DNA of 64,000 bases from Eriocheir sinensis (GCF_024679095.1 NW_026112142.1:183501-247500), one strand, 5' to 3'. Counted from the stretch's first letter, positions 47,474 through 56,904 are shown. Translations and numbers: made by a program. The notes: generated by a model from the sequence alone, not told the origin.

Positions 47474-47691
47474 CAGTGGCTGCTCGTACTTAAAATTAGT
47501 GGAGGTGCTGCTCCCAGAAATTTCCCTCCACCAGCGCGCCAAGGTCGGCACTGCGTGACTGCGCCACTGAGGGAACGGCAGCCGCAGCCAGCCTCCTGTG
47601 TGCACAACTAAAATAAGGGATGGCTACTGACATTACGTTAGTTAGTAGTGGGTGCTGCATTTCCACAGAGCCTATGCACGGGCAGCCACTG
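47474..47691. mobile_element. hAT-like MITE in intron 1 of the MULE transposase
   Basis: The ends are CAGTGGCTGCTCGTAC and, inverted, CAGTGGCTGCCCGTGC. Flanks are GTCTGTAT on the left and, two bases out on the right, CTCTGTAT, a 7 of 8 match to an 8-bp duplication. 218 bp, no coding capacity. Confidence 0.75.
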
Positions 47692-48413
47692 GACTCTGTA
47701 TGTCAGTCTGTGTGTCTATGTTTGTTTGAGGGTGATCGAGAGGAGTTAAGAATAAGTAGGAAAATGTTGAACATGCCAAAATTTTATACTATTAGGAATT
47801 GCGATTAATGCCAACATTTCATTCCATTCAGGTTCTCTTGCAAGAACTACGAAATAAACCTTGCCCGAGTCTTCCAAAGCCCGAAAACTTGGCTAGGACA
47901 GCGAACAGGCAGAGGGAAAAATTAAGACCTGCTGAACCCAAGGACCTAGCATTCGAACTTGACGAGAACCATATCCCAAGCAAATTCTTGAGAGCGGATG
48001 TGAGGATCCGTGGACGGCGCCACTTGATGTTTGCAACAGATCAGCAAATGGAACTTCTAAGCAAAGCCAAATCATGGTATATTGATGGGACATTCAAGCT
48101 CTGTAGACACCCCTTTTCTCAATTACTTACAGTAAATGCATTCGTAAGAACAGATCAATGTGCGAAACAAGTTCCCCTGTTGTTTGTTTTAATGTCAGGA
48201 AGAAAAAAAAGCGATTATCGTGAAGTTTGTAATGCACTTTTAAACTGTCTTCAAGAGGAAATTTCAGTCAAGCATATAACTATTCAATTGACTTCGAAAA
48301 AGCACTTTGGAAAGTGCTGCCTGAGGTGCTACCGTTTGTAACTATCAAGGGATGCGTCTTCCACTGGACACAAGCTATATGGAGAAAGGTGAGTAAACTT
48401 GTGGATTGTTCCA

Positions 48414-48423
<10 letters not shown>

Positions 48424-48487
<64 letters not shown>
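48424..48487. repeat. (GA)n in intron 2 of the MULE transposase
   Basis: GA run between the GTGAGT donor and the next coding block. Confidence 0.96.
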
Positions 48488-48490
<3 letters not shown>

Positions 48491-49264
48491 CAGCCAAATG
48501 TCAAGTGGCGTTGTTTTAAGTATTTCTTCTGTATTTTCTCCACAAGATACAACTTACAAGAGGTTGGGCTTCAAGTGACGTATACTCACGATGAAGCAAC
48601 GTACAAGTTCTTACGAAAGCTGATGGCTCTTCCATTTCTGCCGGAGACCGAAATTCCTGCGATGTTTCAACGACTTTCATCCAAAGCAACGGGTACTCAA
48701 GTACGCCAAGCATTAAACTACATTGAAAGAACCTGGATCGACGGCTCTCTGTGGCCACCTTCCACTTGGAGTGTATTCCAGAAATCTGTGCGTACCAATA
48801 ATGACATTGAAGGGTGGCATAATAGGCTAAATAAACGTGCAGCAGGTAGAAGTACATAGTTTACAGTTTTATGTATTGGTAAACCTACTGCATAAAGAAG
48901 CGCTATTAACATCTATACATAAAAGATTGGTGTCCGAAAGAAAGCTCAGCAGGATTCAACGAAAACATTATAAGGACCTTCAGAAAAAATTATTCACTCT
49001 TTGGGACGAATACGTGATGGGCGAAAGATCAGCGTTTAAGCTTCTGAAGTCATGCTCTTATTTGAATGGGCCAAAAGCGTAATGTTTCCTACCTTACTAT
49101 GAGTACTAAATATATTTTATTTTACTTTTAGAATACATGTTTTTTATACATGATTTGTTTTTAGATGATGTCATTTCTACATAAATTTTATATGAATGTC
49201 TACTCGCAGCATTTATTTTACTTTTAGAATTCAGATACCTTTAAATATAAGATGGTATTTTGTA

Positions 49265-49721
49265 TGAACTGACTCCTGAGTGCGGGCGAACTGACCCCTG
49301 ATTGTGGGCGAACTGACTCCTGATTGTGGGCGAACTAACTCCTGAGTGTGGGCGAACTGACTCCTGAGTGTGGGCGAACTGACTCCTGAGTGTGGGCGAA
49401 CTGACTCCTGAGTGTGGGCGAACTGACTCCTGAGTGTGGGCGAACTGACTCCTGAGTGTGGGCGAACTGACTCCTGAGTGTGGGCGAACTGACTCCTGAG
49501 TGTGGGCGAACTGACTTCTGAGTGTGGGCGAACTGACTCCTAAGTGTGGGCGAACTGACTCCTGAGTGTGGGCGAACTGACTCCTGAGTGTGGGCGAACT
49601 GACTCCTCGGTGTGGGCGAACTGACTCAACTTGTGGGCGAAATGACTCAACTTGTGGGCGAAATGACTAAACTTGTGGGCGAACTGACTTGTGGGCGAAC
49701 TGACATGTGGGCGAAATGACC
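49265..49721 (-). repeat. Right terminal array of 22-bp units (~20 copies)
   Basis: Reverse complement of the left unit: CTGACTCCTGAGTGTGGGCG. It differs from the left array at one position (CCTGAG here, CCTCAG expected). Outer units change to ACTTGTGGGCGAAATGACT and end ATGTGGGCGAAATGACC. Confidence 0.96.
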
Positions 49722-49737
49722 GTAAACCTCTTTTTTC

Positions 49738-50405
49738 CCGCTAAGTGTAAGTGAACTATGAACTTCATAAATATATCCAAACAACTGATTATTATCAATC
49801 GCACGTGTAGTGTCAAGCACCCGCGAGTATAGGGAACTAGAGGTTTCAAAAATATATCCAAATAACTCATTATCTATCGCACGTGTAGTGTCAAGGGCAA
49901 CTTCCCCGAGCCAGACACTGCACCTCACGGCTCACAGCACCACCACGACACCACCGTCACTGGCAAGAAGCTCACTGATCAGCCGACTGCAGGCAGGCGC
50001 GGGCCGCGGCGCAAACACGAGGTTGGCGGGAGAAACATTGTACTCCTACCAACCAAAGGACGGTTCTGCATCTCGTACGTTGGTTCTTGTGCATACTAAA
50101 GTTATGAAACAATTATATAACTCGGCTTTATATACCGCCTACACAGATATAATGCTTTGTTTCGTTTTCTTATCGACAGTGACCGGTTATGACACGTCTG
50201 GCACCTGCATCACTACGCTCCGCTCTTCCGTCGTTTATTGCAGAAACTCTTGTCAACCTTTTCACTGAACAAACTTATTCGTGTACTGACAGTAAGAATG
50301 GAAAGATCGACAGAGGACAGAGAGGCAAGAGGCTGGAGACGGTGCCGGAGCGGCGAGCGGCGGGGAGGAAGGAAGGCAAGTTAGACACAAGTGGTGGTTG
50401 GGGGT

Positions 50406-50446
<41 letters not shown>

Positions 50447-50585
50447 CAGATGCAGACAGAATGACGTATTTGTATAATTTCATAGACACCAGAAAGACTG
50501 ATTTACAATATGAAGAGCCTGAAGTTGGTATTCTTATATTAGAGACGCTTCCGCCTCCTACATGAACTCAATGAAACTGCTTCGT
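49738..50585. other. No gene; one 82-bp duplication
   Basis: AATATATCCAAACAACTGATT...CGCACGTGTAGTGTCAAG at 49765-49815 is repeated with changes at 49848-49895. A (CA)n lies at 50407-50443. Nothing else is recognised. Confidence 0.5.
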
Positions 50586-50587
50586 TA

Positions 50588-50770
50588 TAGTGAAACCATA
50601 TTTGGCGTTCGCTCCCGCGGGTCCTTTCCTCCCGCCGCTCTGCCACACACGCCCAACACCCATCTTTTCCTCTCATGTATTAGCTCTAGGTAACATGAGA
50701 TAAAGAGAGGCGTTGGGGCGGTGTTGCAGAAGGGACCCGCGGGAGCCAACGCCAAAATCTTGTTTCACTA
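50588..50770. mobile_element. Hairpin MITE flanked by TA
   Basis: The left end TAGTGAAACCATATTTGGCG and the inverted right end TAGTGAAACAAGATTTTGGCG-like arm extend through CTCCCGCGGGTCC. TA lies at both borders (50586-50587, 50771-50772), as for Tc1/mariner-type insertions. 183 bp, noncoding. Confidence 0.75.
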
Positions 50771-50772
50771 TA

Positions 50773-51217
50773 GGAGCACCGTTGCCAGATTATTGTCCTC
50801 AGAGCATCGTATTTACCATAACTATTGCCAAGAAACACCGATAATCAACCATTTTAACGATAACTATATATGAAGTCAGTTATTGGGGTGGAGGAGATAA
50901 ATTTCGGCTCTGAAATCGGCAAACATAAGAGGTGAGTAGGACAGTCTGGCACCGCTGTAGGAGGCACGAGGGGACAGGGAGAGCTAGGGAGGGAGCGGGA
51001 GGGACACGGAAGGGAGGTACATGTATACAGTACCTAGTCAGCAGGTATAATAGTTACGCATTAATCCGTTTGACTTGTTCCTTCACCGTCGACACAATTT
51101 CCTCTCTGACTTCCATCGTGCGAGTAATGAGCGAGCGGCGGGACGGAAACTGAACTAGACCTCCGCCAAACACCATATTACTGCTGCCATTGACGCGCTG
51201 AGGATAAGTGGAGGGGG

Positions 51218-51219
<2 letters not shown>
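50773..51219. other. No recognisable feature
   Basis: Apparently unique sequence; short chance frames only. Confidence 0.4.
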
Positions 51220-51250
<31 letters not shown>

Positions 51251-51277
51251 GAAACACAGTTGTCTATAAACAATCAT

Positions 51278-51313
<36 letters not shown>
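51220..51313. repeat. (GA)n and (TC)n pair
   Basis: GA at 51220-51249 and TC at 51282-51313, complementary and 32 bases apart. Confidence 0.93.
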
Positions 51314-51316
<3 letters not shown>

Positions 51317-51449
51317 ATTTCCGAATACACGAACTAAATCATTTACGTACATAATTTCTAGTTAAATATAATAAGTATCGGAATAAGGATAAGAACAAGA
51401 ATAAGAATAATGATAGTGATAATGGATGATTTCGACGCTGCAGTTATGC

Positions 51450-51770
51450 AGTTACCGTGAACCGCAGAACCTTTGTGAAAAATGTTTGCCAGTCTTCTAA
51501 GACATTAACTATTGCACTAAGTGAGGGAACTGGTGGTTGACTGTAATAATAACAATGGGTTTATGAGTTGAATTTATTTATCGTGAACCACAGAACAGAG
51601 TGAAAATAATAGGCTAGTCTTCCATGTTGTTATCTATCGCTGCTAAAGGTGATTAAAAAAAAAGAATATACAAAATATACTATATTAGAACTACGTAGAA
51701 CCGAGAATGAAAGTAATACGCCAGTTTACTAACATGTTATTTATTGTTGTTAAATGTGACAAACAACAAA
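51450..51770 (+). repeat. Degenerate ~125-bp tandem repeat x3
   Basis: GTGAACCGCAGAAC/GTGAACCACAGAAC/GTAGAACCGAGAATG, each followed by GCCAGT(CT)T and ATGTTATTTATTG-like words. Confidence 0.55.
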
Positions 51771-51836
51771 AGAAAATGTTCCGCCCCTTCTCCCTTCCCT
51801 TCCTTATTTGTGGGTCAGCACCTTGGTTTGGGTTAT

Positions 51837-51837
<1 letters not shown>

Positions 51838-51889
<52 letters not shown>

Positions 51890-51969
51890 CAGCAGCAGTA
51901 GTAGTAGTAGTAGTAGTAGAGCAGCAGCAGCAGCAGCAGTAGTAGTACTAGTAGTAGTAGTAGTGCAGC

Positions 51970-52013
<44 letters not shown>

Positions 52014-52034
52014 TAGTAGTAGTAGTACAGCAGC

Positions 52035-52077
<43 letters not shown>

Positions 52078-52078
52078 T
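51838..52078. repeat. (AGT)n/(AGC)n trinucleotide tract
   Basis: About 240 bases of AGT repeats with interspersed AGC blocks. All minus-strand long frames here are homopolymeric artefacts. Confidence 0.96.
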
Positions 52079-52144
52079 ATTCAACTAGAACCTCCATATT
52101 AAGTGTTTTCAACCTTCCGAGGAAAATAAGCGGCTAATAACTTA

Positions 52145-52409
52145 GGGCCGCTTTCACAGTCACTTTGTTTGTGTTGATCGTTGCCAATGGCGGCGATCGC
52201 CGCTATAATATTTCACGTGAAACCGGCTTATGGGGTAGTGGCGGTTGCAGACGAAGCGAGAGGTGTCGAGAGTGTGTGGTAAGGTGCGGTACTAGGCTAA
52301 CCCCGCAGCCGCAACTACCCTATCGGACAGTTTTACGTGGAAATACTATAGCGGCGATCGGCGCCATTGGTAACGATCAAAACAAACAAAACGGTTGTTA
52401 AAGCGGCCC
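52145..52409. mobile_element. Foldback MITE, ~90-bp arms
   Basis: The left arm GGGCCGCTTTCACAG...GATCGTTGCCAATGGCG...GCGATCGCCGCTAT is matched by the inverted right arm GGGCCGCTTTAACAA...GATCGTTACCAATGGCG. GGGCC starts suit PIF/Harbinger MITEs, but no TWA duplication was seen. Confidence 0.75.
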
Positions 52410-52537
52410 ATGTTGGTAGCTCTGTACAGAATCTTTCCAGCTTAGATTTCCAAGGAAAGGCAAGTGAGAAGGTCTTTGTTCTCTAAATACGGTTAAATTT
52501 AGATGGTGTATACATCAAGGAGGGAAGTGTAGCAGTA

Positions 52538-52566
52538 AGGCCCGTACTCACAAACCTTTGGGGGGC

Positions 52567-52616
<50 letters not shown>

Positions 52617-52692
52617 TTGATAAGGCTTCGGTAGAGGCTGGGTTAGTATTTTCATGGGTAGTTTTATGAACCTAGTGATAGTTTTAATTTAT
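52538..52692 (+). mobile_element. MITE family M1, copy 7 with (CA)n inside
   Basis: GCCCGTACTCACAAACCTTT start, (CA)n 52569-52616 in place of the usual TACACACACATT, then TTTGATAAGGCTTCGGTAG and the core TTCATGGGTAGTTTTATGAA. The right half is missing. Confidence 0.78.
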
Positions 52693-52726
52693 CCCTGGAT
52701 GGTTACCTTATACACGTGGAACATAT

Positions 52727-52946
52727 TCTCAAACATTTCGAGGCTAGCACACTTACATTTGTTAAGGCTGTGGTAGAGATTGTGCTAGTATTTCCATGGG
52801 TAGTTTTACGAGCCTAGTTATAGTTTGACAAGGCTTCTGTACCACGAATGTTAGAGAACACACTTAAGAACCCGACTAATCTCCTTTGGGGCCTTGAGAA
52901 CTATTTGTTGCAGGAGCCGAAAGCGTCTGAGAATACGGAGTCATTA
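52727..52946 (+). mobile_element. MITE family M1, copy 8 (near complete)
   Basis: ATATTCTCAAACATTTCGAG start, TTTCCATGGGTAGTTTTACG core, and AGCCGAAAGCGTCTGAGAAT end, with imperfect inverted termini. Confidence 0.85.
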
Positions 52947-53269
52947 CGGCCCTTGACTTGTTGAATGAGGAGGCTGGCGTGCAGGCAGTGTTAGCTTGGA
53001 GTTGGAAGGAGGGGAAGCACAGGGTTACCACATATAACTCTGTAAGGGGGATGGACAGGTCGGGGCTTCTGGATTAATGTTGTGTACGTTGACTTTTAAA
53101 TACTGTCTGCACACCCTCGTCCGGGAGAGTCTGGCAGGGGAGGGACACGCACTAACCACACCCACAACACACACTCATAATGACACACGGTAGAGTCAAC
53201 AGTCGTGCCTAACGTTGACACAAAGGCTTGAATTTGTACACGCGTATAGTGGTAGTACCTGTGAAACTA

Positions 53270-53271
<2 letters not shown>
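52947..53271. other. No recognisable feature
   Basis: Mixed sequence before a (GA)n tract. Confidence 0.4.
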
Positions 53272-53333
<62 letters not shown>

Positions 53334-53488
53334 AGTGACAAACAGACACTTATTACAAATTATTTTTTTCATATTTTTCATGTGTATTTTGTTTGTGTAT
53401 GTTTATATGTGTATGTGTAACAATGGACATTTGATTTTGTCCCACACACAGGCTCTTCAAATAGTCTCTCTCTCTCTCTCTCTCTCTC
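53272..53488. repeat. (GA)n and (TC)n microsatellites
   Basis: GA 53272-53330; TC 53464-53488. Confidence 0.95.
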
Positions 53489-53701
53489 GTAAAACAATAA
53501 TAAATCATTGCCATAATTAGAAGCTGCTTGTCTATTTATCTGTTTGTTTGAAAGTGATGCACATTTGTTTCATATAATCACTTACTCAGTAATTACAAAC
53601 TGATAAAGCCATGTGTTTATGTATTTATATGTATTTATGTCCGTTTATTTCAAAGGGATAGAATGTTCAGATTATCACCTGCTTCTCATGAACTCTTTTC
53701 G

Positions 53702-53894
53702 TGCCTCCGCAGTGCAGTGGTTAGCATCCCTAACTACGAATCTGGGGGCCTGGGTTCGAATCCCGCCTGTGCAGTCAGGGTGAAACCCACCTGGCTGTTC
53801 ACCCCCCTTTGAGACTGGTCGGTAATTGGGTACCTGGGGAAACCAAAGGAGGATAAACTGTGGCAACCAGGATGTCACAATTGCCCGTATCCCG
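53702..53894 (+). mobile_element. tRNA-derived SINE, family 1, copy 3 (left part)
   Basis: The head GTGCAGTGGTTAGCATCCC and B box GGTTCGAATCCC are followed by GCAACCAGGATGTCACAATT. The copy is cut at 53894 by a 2.6-kb insertion and resumes at 56515. Confidence 0.85.
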
Positions 53895-54271
53895 TGTTAT
53901 AGTAGGATATCAATGTATTATTATTATTTAATATCACCACGAATTAGGCCTACAATTGTCAATGGAAAAACCCACGACAGATAGATCACGCCACCTTATA
54001 GGAATGTCGTCCGTCAGTGTTTACCGTCTCAGTTTTGTATACTTAGCACTCCGATGGTGCGTGGAGGTCACCTTGACATACGTGACCAATTGTAACCATT
54101 ATTTTCCAACCTGTAACTCGCCACTCCTTCACGAGAGTCCGACTGACACACAACGACAGTCGCTCTCGCTCCGTCGCTTCTTGTACATAAAGGCTACGAA
54201 TATAATTCGCCTTAAGGAAGCTGAAGTCTTAATCAACACCCTTTAAACGCCCCCCGACAAGCCCGTTACAT

Positions 54272-55456
54272 TTGGTTGGCAGCGGTCACCCCGCGCCTGT
54301 GCCTTCGCTACCTCGTTCTCCTCCAAGCCACGAGAACTCACCAACAAAACTCCGGGGACAGGCGTACAAGGGAAGAAGGAGTCAACGCACCTGCCGTCCG
54401 CGGCAACGCACCAGCCGTCCGCGGCAACGCACCTGCCGTCCGCGGCAACGCACCAGCCGTCCGCGGCATCTCACAAGTCGCCACCTACGTGCAACTCACA
54501 AGGCGCCAGCTACAAACATCTCACAAGTCGCCACCTACGTGCAACGCACAAGGCGCCAGCTACAAGCATCTCACAAGTCGCCACCTACGTGCAACTCACA
54601 AGGCGCCAGCTACAAGCATCTCACAAGTCGCCACCTACGTGCAACCCACAAGGCGCCAGCTACAAGCATCTCACAAGTCGCCACCTACGTGCAACTCACA
54701 AGGCGCCAGCTACAAGCATCTCACAAGTCGCCACCTACGTGCAACTCACAAGGCGCCAGCTACAAGCATCTCACAAGTCGCCACCTACGTGCAACTCACA
54801 AGGCGCCAGCTACAAGCATCTCACAAGTCGCCACCTACGTGCAACTCACAAGGCGCCAGCTACAAGCATCTCCCAAGTCGCCACCTACGTGCAACTCACA
54901 AGGCGCCAGCTACAAGCATCTCCCAAGACGCCACCTACGTGCACCACACAAGGCGCCAGCTACAAGCATCTCCCACGACGCCACCACCGTGCAACTCACA
55001 AGGCCAGCTACAAGCATCTCCCAAGTCGCCACCTACGTGCAACTCACATGGCGCCAGCTACAAGCATCTCACAAGTCGCCACCTACGTGCAACTCACAAG
55101 GCGCCAGCTACAAGCATCTCACAAGTCGCCACCTACGTGCAACTCACAAGGCGCCATCTACAAGCCTCGAGCACACCAGCTATAAGCAACTCTACAGGCG
55201 TCCAGCCTACAAGCCTCGAGCACACCAGCTACAAGCCTACAGGCTCTACAGCCTACAAGCCTCGAGCACACCAGCTTCAAGCAACTCTACAGGCGTCAAG
55301 CCTACAAGCCCCGAGCACACCCACAGGCCTACGCAGCCGATAGCGAGGCCACAATCTACGCCCCCCTTTCAAGCCAGCACTGCTACGTACCCTGCAAGCC
55401 ACTCCACGATACGGCAGAGGTATTCACACCTGCAACGAGGAGGCACGCCCCGCTGA
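54272..55456 (+). CDS. Unrecognised open frame made of tandem repeats
   Basis: A 394-residue frame inside the LTR-like insertion. Its first part covers a 21-bp repeat (x4, 54390-54470). The rest covers a 50-bp repeat, whose length is not a multiple of three, so the translation cycles through VATYVQLTRRQLQ, SHKSPPTCNSQGASYK and HLTSRHLRATHKAP. Other + frames of the same array are also open. No known domain; expression is doubtful. Confidence 0.25.
   Translation: MVGSGHPAPVPSLPRSPPSHENSPTKLRGQAYKGRRSQRTCRPRQRTSRPRQRTCRPRQRTSRPRHLTSRHLRATHKAPATNISQVATYVQRTRRQLQASHKSPPTCNSQGASYKHLTSRHLRATHKAPATSISQVATYVQLTRRQLQASHKSPPTCNSQGASYKHLTSRHLRATHKAPATSISQVATYVQLTRRQLQASPKSPPTCNSQGASYKHLPRRHLRAPHKAPATSISHDATTVQLTRPATSISQVATYVQLTWRQLQASHKSPPTCNSQGASYKHLTSRHLRATHKAPSTSLEHTSYKQLYRRPAYKPRAHQLQAYRLYSLQASSTPASSNSTGVKPTSPEHTHRPTQPIARPQSTPPFQASTATYPASHSTIRQRYSHLQRGGTPR
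54390..54470 (+). repeat. 21-bp tandem repeat x4
   Basis: CAACGCACCTGCCGTCCGCGG-type units, alternating CCTGCC and CCAGCC. Confidence 0.93.
54470..55165 (+). repeat. 50-bp minisatellite, ~14 units
   Basis: Each unit contains CAAGTCGCCACCTACGTGCA and AAGGCGCCAGCTACAAGCAT. Late units carry CCCAAG for CACAAG and one is shortened. Confidence 0.96.
55166..55330 (+). repeat. ~50-bp CTCGAGCACACCAGCT repeat x4
   Basis: CCTCGAGCACACCAGCT, ACTCTACAGGCGTC and CAGCCTACAAG recur. It is related in words (CTACAAGC) to the preceding array. Confidence 0.8.
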
Positions 55457-55458
55457 CC

Positions 55459-55920
55459 TTGGGACACCCCGCATGCCCCTCGCTCCACAGCTGGCGGCAC
55501 CACCGCCGCTGCCGGGAGCATCGGCCCAAACCTCTTCCGACAAACAGTCAGCAAGGGTACCCGCGGACATCTCCCGGTGACTGCAAGCTGTTCCCACTAC
55601 CGTCTCTTGCAAGGCGTCTTCTCAAGAGGTTACACACCCAAGTCGTCTTGTCTGCCACCGCCGCCCATCTCTTCCTATACCAAGGACGACGCGGCCATCA
55701 TACGTCTGGCGGCTGTGTACCAGCTCCCAGCCGCGCACCGCGGCCGCTCATTTTGCTGGGTCAGCAGTTTTTCAACCTCCATTGCGAGTCCTCCGATGTC
55801 AGCCCATCCCTCACCTCTCACCGCCGCTGTGGCCGCGGCCGAGGTTTCCTGACGCGCCTACAACGACTGCACGTCACCCAGGGCATCACAAGCCGTCGCC
55901 CTCTCCACTACATCAGCTGA
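55459..55920 (+). other. Unrecognised 153-codon open frame
   Basis: GC-rich, Arg/His/Pro-rich frame in the LTR-like insertion with no recognised motif. Several other frames overlap it. It may be remnant internal sequence rather than a gene. Confidence 0.2.
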
Positions 55921-56514
55921 CTAATCTTGGTATTTGTGGATATTCCCTTCTTGTCCAAATATGCCGACTCGGCTTATTTTCATTATTGTCCGTGCAGGGG
56001 CACGATTTTTTTTATTTCTGTGTTCCTAACGCTGTTAATCAGTCATAATTGTGGGAGTAACGTTCATTCGCATACGATATTGATTCTTTCTTATTGTTTG
56101 CTAGCGAGTCTATTGAGTATAGTGTGATTTCCCTGATCAAAGTTAATCTTCATCAGTGTGCCCTGCCTCCGTTTTCTTTTCACCGCTCGAGAGAAACCGT
56201 GAGCATCAATGGTATACTCACTTAACATACCACTTGTTTATATAGTTATTCTTTCTATATATACCCATATCATTAGGGCATTCCATTATAACCTTAACTT
56301 CTATTACGTCTAAACAGGCACCTTGCTTGCCATTCTTTCTTGCCTTTTTAGGGTTTCAACGCAAACTATTCATTCATACACGTTCCGTTTATTGGTTCAT
56401 ATTTACAGCTATCAACATATGCTCCTATTTTGTAAATGATTTACACCTTTAACCAGTTGGCTCGTCCTTCAAGTGAAGAGGGACTGGAACACTTCCCCCG
56501 ACAAGCCCGTTACA

Positions 56515-56622
56515 CCCGTGGTAATGGGTTCTCACCCAACACAGGCACAAAGGCCAATGCAACACAGGTGAGCACCGATGCCACGCGCAGCTTTAGCGGA
56601 TCTCCCTATAACTTTACCCATT
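56515..56622 (+). mobile_element. tRNA-derived SINE, family 1, copy 3 (right part)
   Basis: CCCGTGGTAATGGGTTCTCA, GTGAGCACCGATGCCACGCG and CTATAACTTTACCC complete the SINE interrupted at 53894. Confidence 0.85.
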
Positions 56623-56904
56623 TAGTCATGTGAACGTTTCAGTAATCACAAACTAATGAAGGCGCCCCGTGTGCCGACGGTTCCTGCGTGTGCCCCCGCG
56701 GCCCAGGAGGCAGGTGGCTCAAGTCGCCCCGCGCGGCCCCAGGTCCCGCCGGAGCAAGGCGAGGAACGTGACCACCCGGCCTCCCACTTACAGGTTCACT
56801 TCCATTACAGTGCACAATGCCGCGGACTCCCACTCTTATTATGCCCCGGAAATTGGCTTCCGTGCAGAGGTGGGCTAATGCGCTGTTTGAGATTTCTTAT
56901 TTAT

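Larger units (their letters stand above)
46728..49082 (+). pseudogene. MULE transposase (PHD-like, FLYWCH, MULE domains), spliced
   Basis: Exon 1 (ATG 46728 or 46746 to 47405) has a Cys/His PHD-like finger (LCISCGFPVRP, LQCEFCCRWQHRKCD, WTCTLC). A FLYWCH-type finger follows (YTYNIKLGRPNVTYWQC, NPCKATVTQ, RNTHNHPP). Exon 2 (47832-48388) joins in phase 0 (IVDE|VLLQELRN) and holds the MULE core: SWYIDGTFKLCRHPFSQLL with the first catalytic Asp, VPLLFVLMSGRKKSDY, then after a missing base near 48290 DFEKALWKVLPEV (second acidic site) and GCVFHWTQAIWRK, ending at GTGAGT. Exon 3 (about 48563 on) reads LRKLMALPFLPETEI and VRTNNDIEGWHNRLNKRAAG, then after a one-base change near 48850 SLQFYVLVNLLHKEAL to WDEYVMGERSAFKLLK and stop (49080-49082). 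The two small breaks make this copy inactive as read. Such proteins cut and paste elements at their terminal repeats. Confidence 0.9.
44103..49737 (+). mobile_element. MULE transposon with tandem-repeat (foldback-type) termini
   Basis: TCTTTTTTC at 44103-44111 and at 49729-49737 is a perfect 9-bp target duplication, the length typical of Mutator-like elements. The element (44112-49728, 5617 bp) starts GGTATCCGGTCATTTCG and ends, inverted, GGTTTACGGTCATTTCG, followed on both sides by CCCACATG. Next come long arrays of the same 22-bp unit in opposite orientation, then a MULE transposase gene. Long tandem-repeat inverted termini, 9-bp duplications and a MULE-type protein are the hallmarks of Drosophila FB-NOF elements. 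This is a comparable element in a crustacean-like genome. Confidence 0.92.
53895..56514 (+). mobile_element. LTR-retrotransposon-like insertion in the SINE
   Basis: CCCG at 53891-53894 and 56515-56518 brackets an insertion that begins TG and ends CA. CCCCCGACAAGCCCGTTACA occurs both at 54251-54270 and at the right end (56495-56514), as the 3' ends of two LTRs would. The left copy is followed by TTTGGTTGGCAGCGG (54271), a primer-binding-site-like start. Outside those 20 bases the two presumed LTRs do not align by eye, and no gag, protease, RT or integrase motif is present. It is thus a non-autonomous or chimeric LTR element. Confidence 0.6.

Noticed and set aside
51836..52084. Poly-Leu/Tyr minus-strand frame
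   Set aside because: It is a translation of the AGT/AGC trinucleotide tract.
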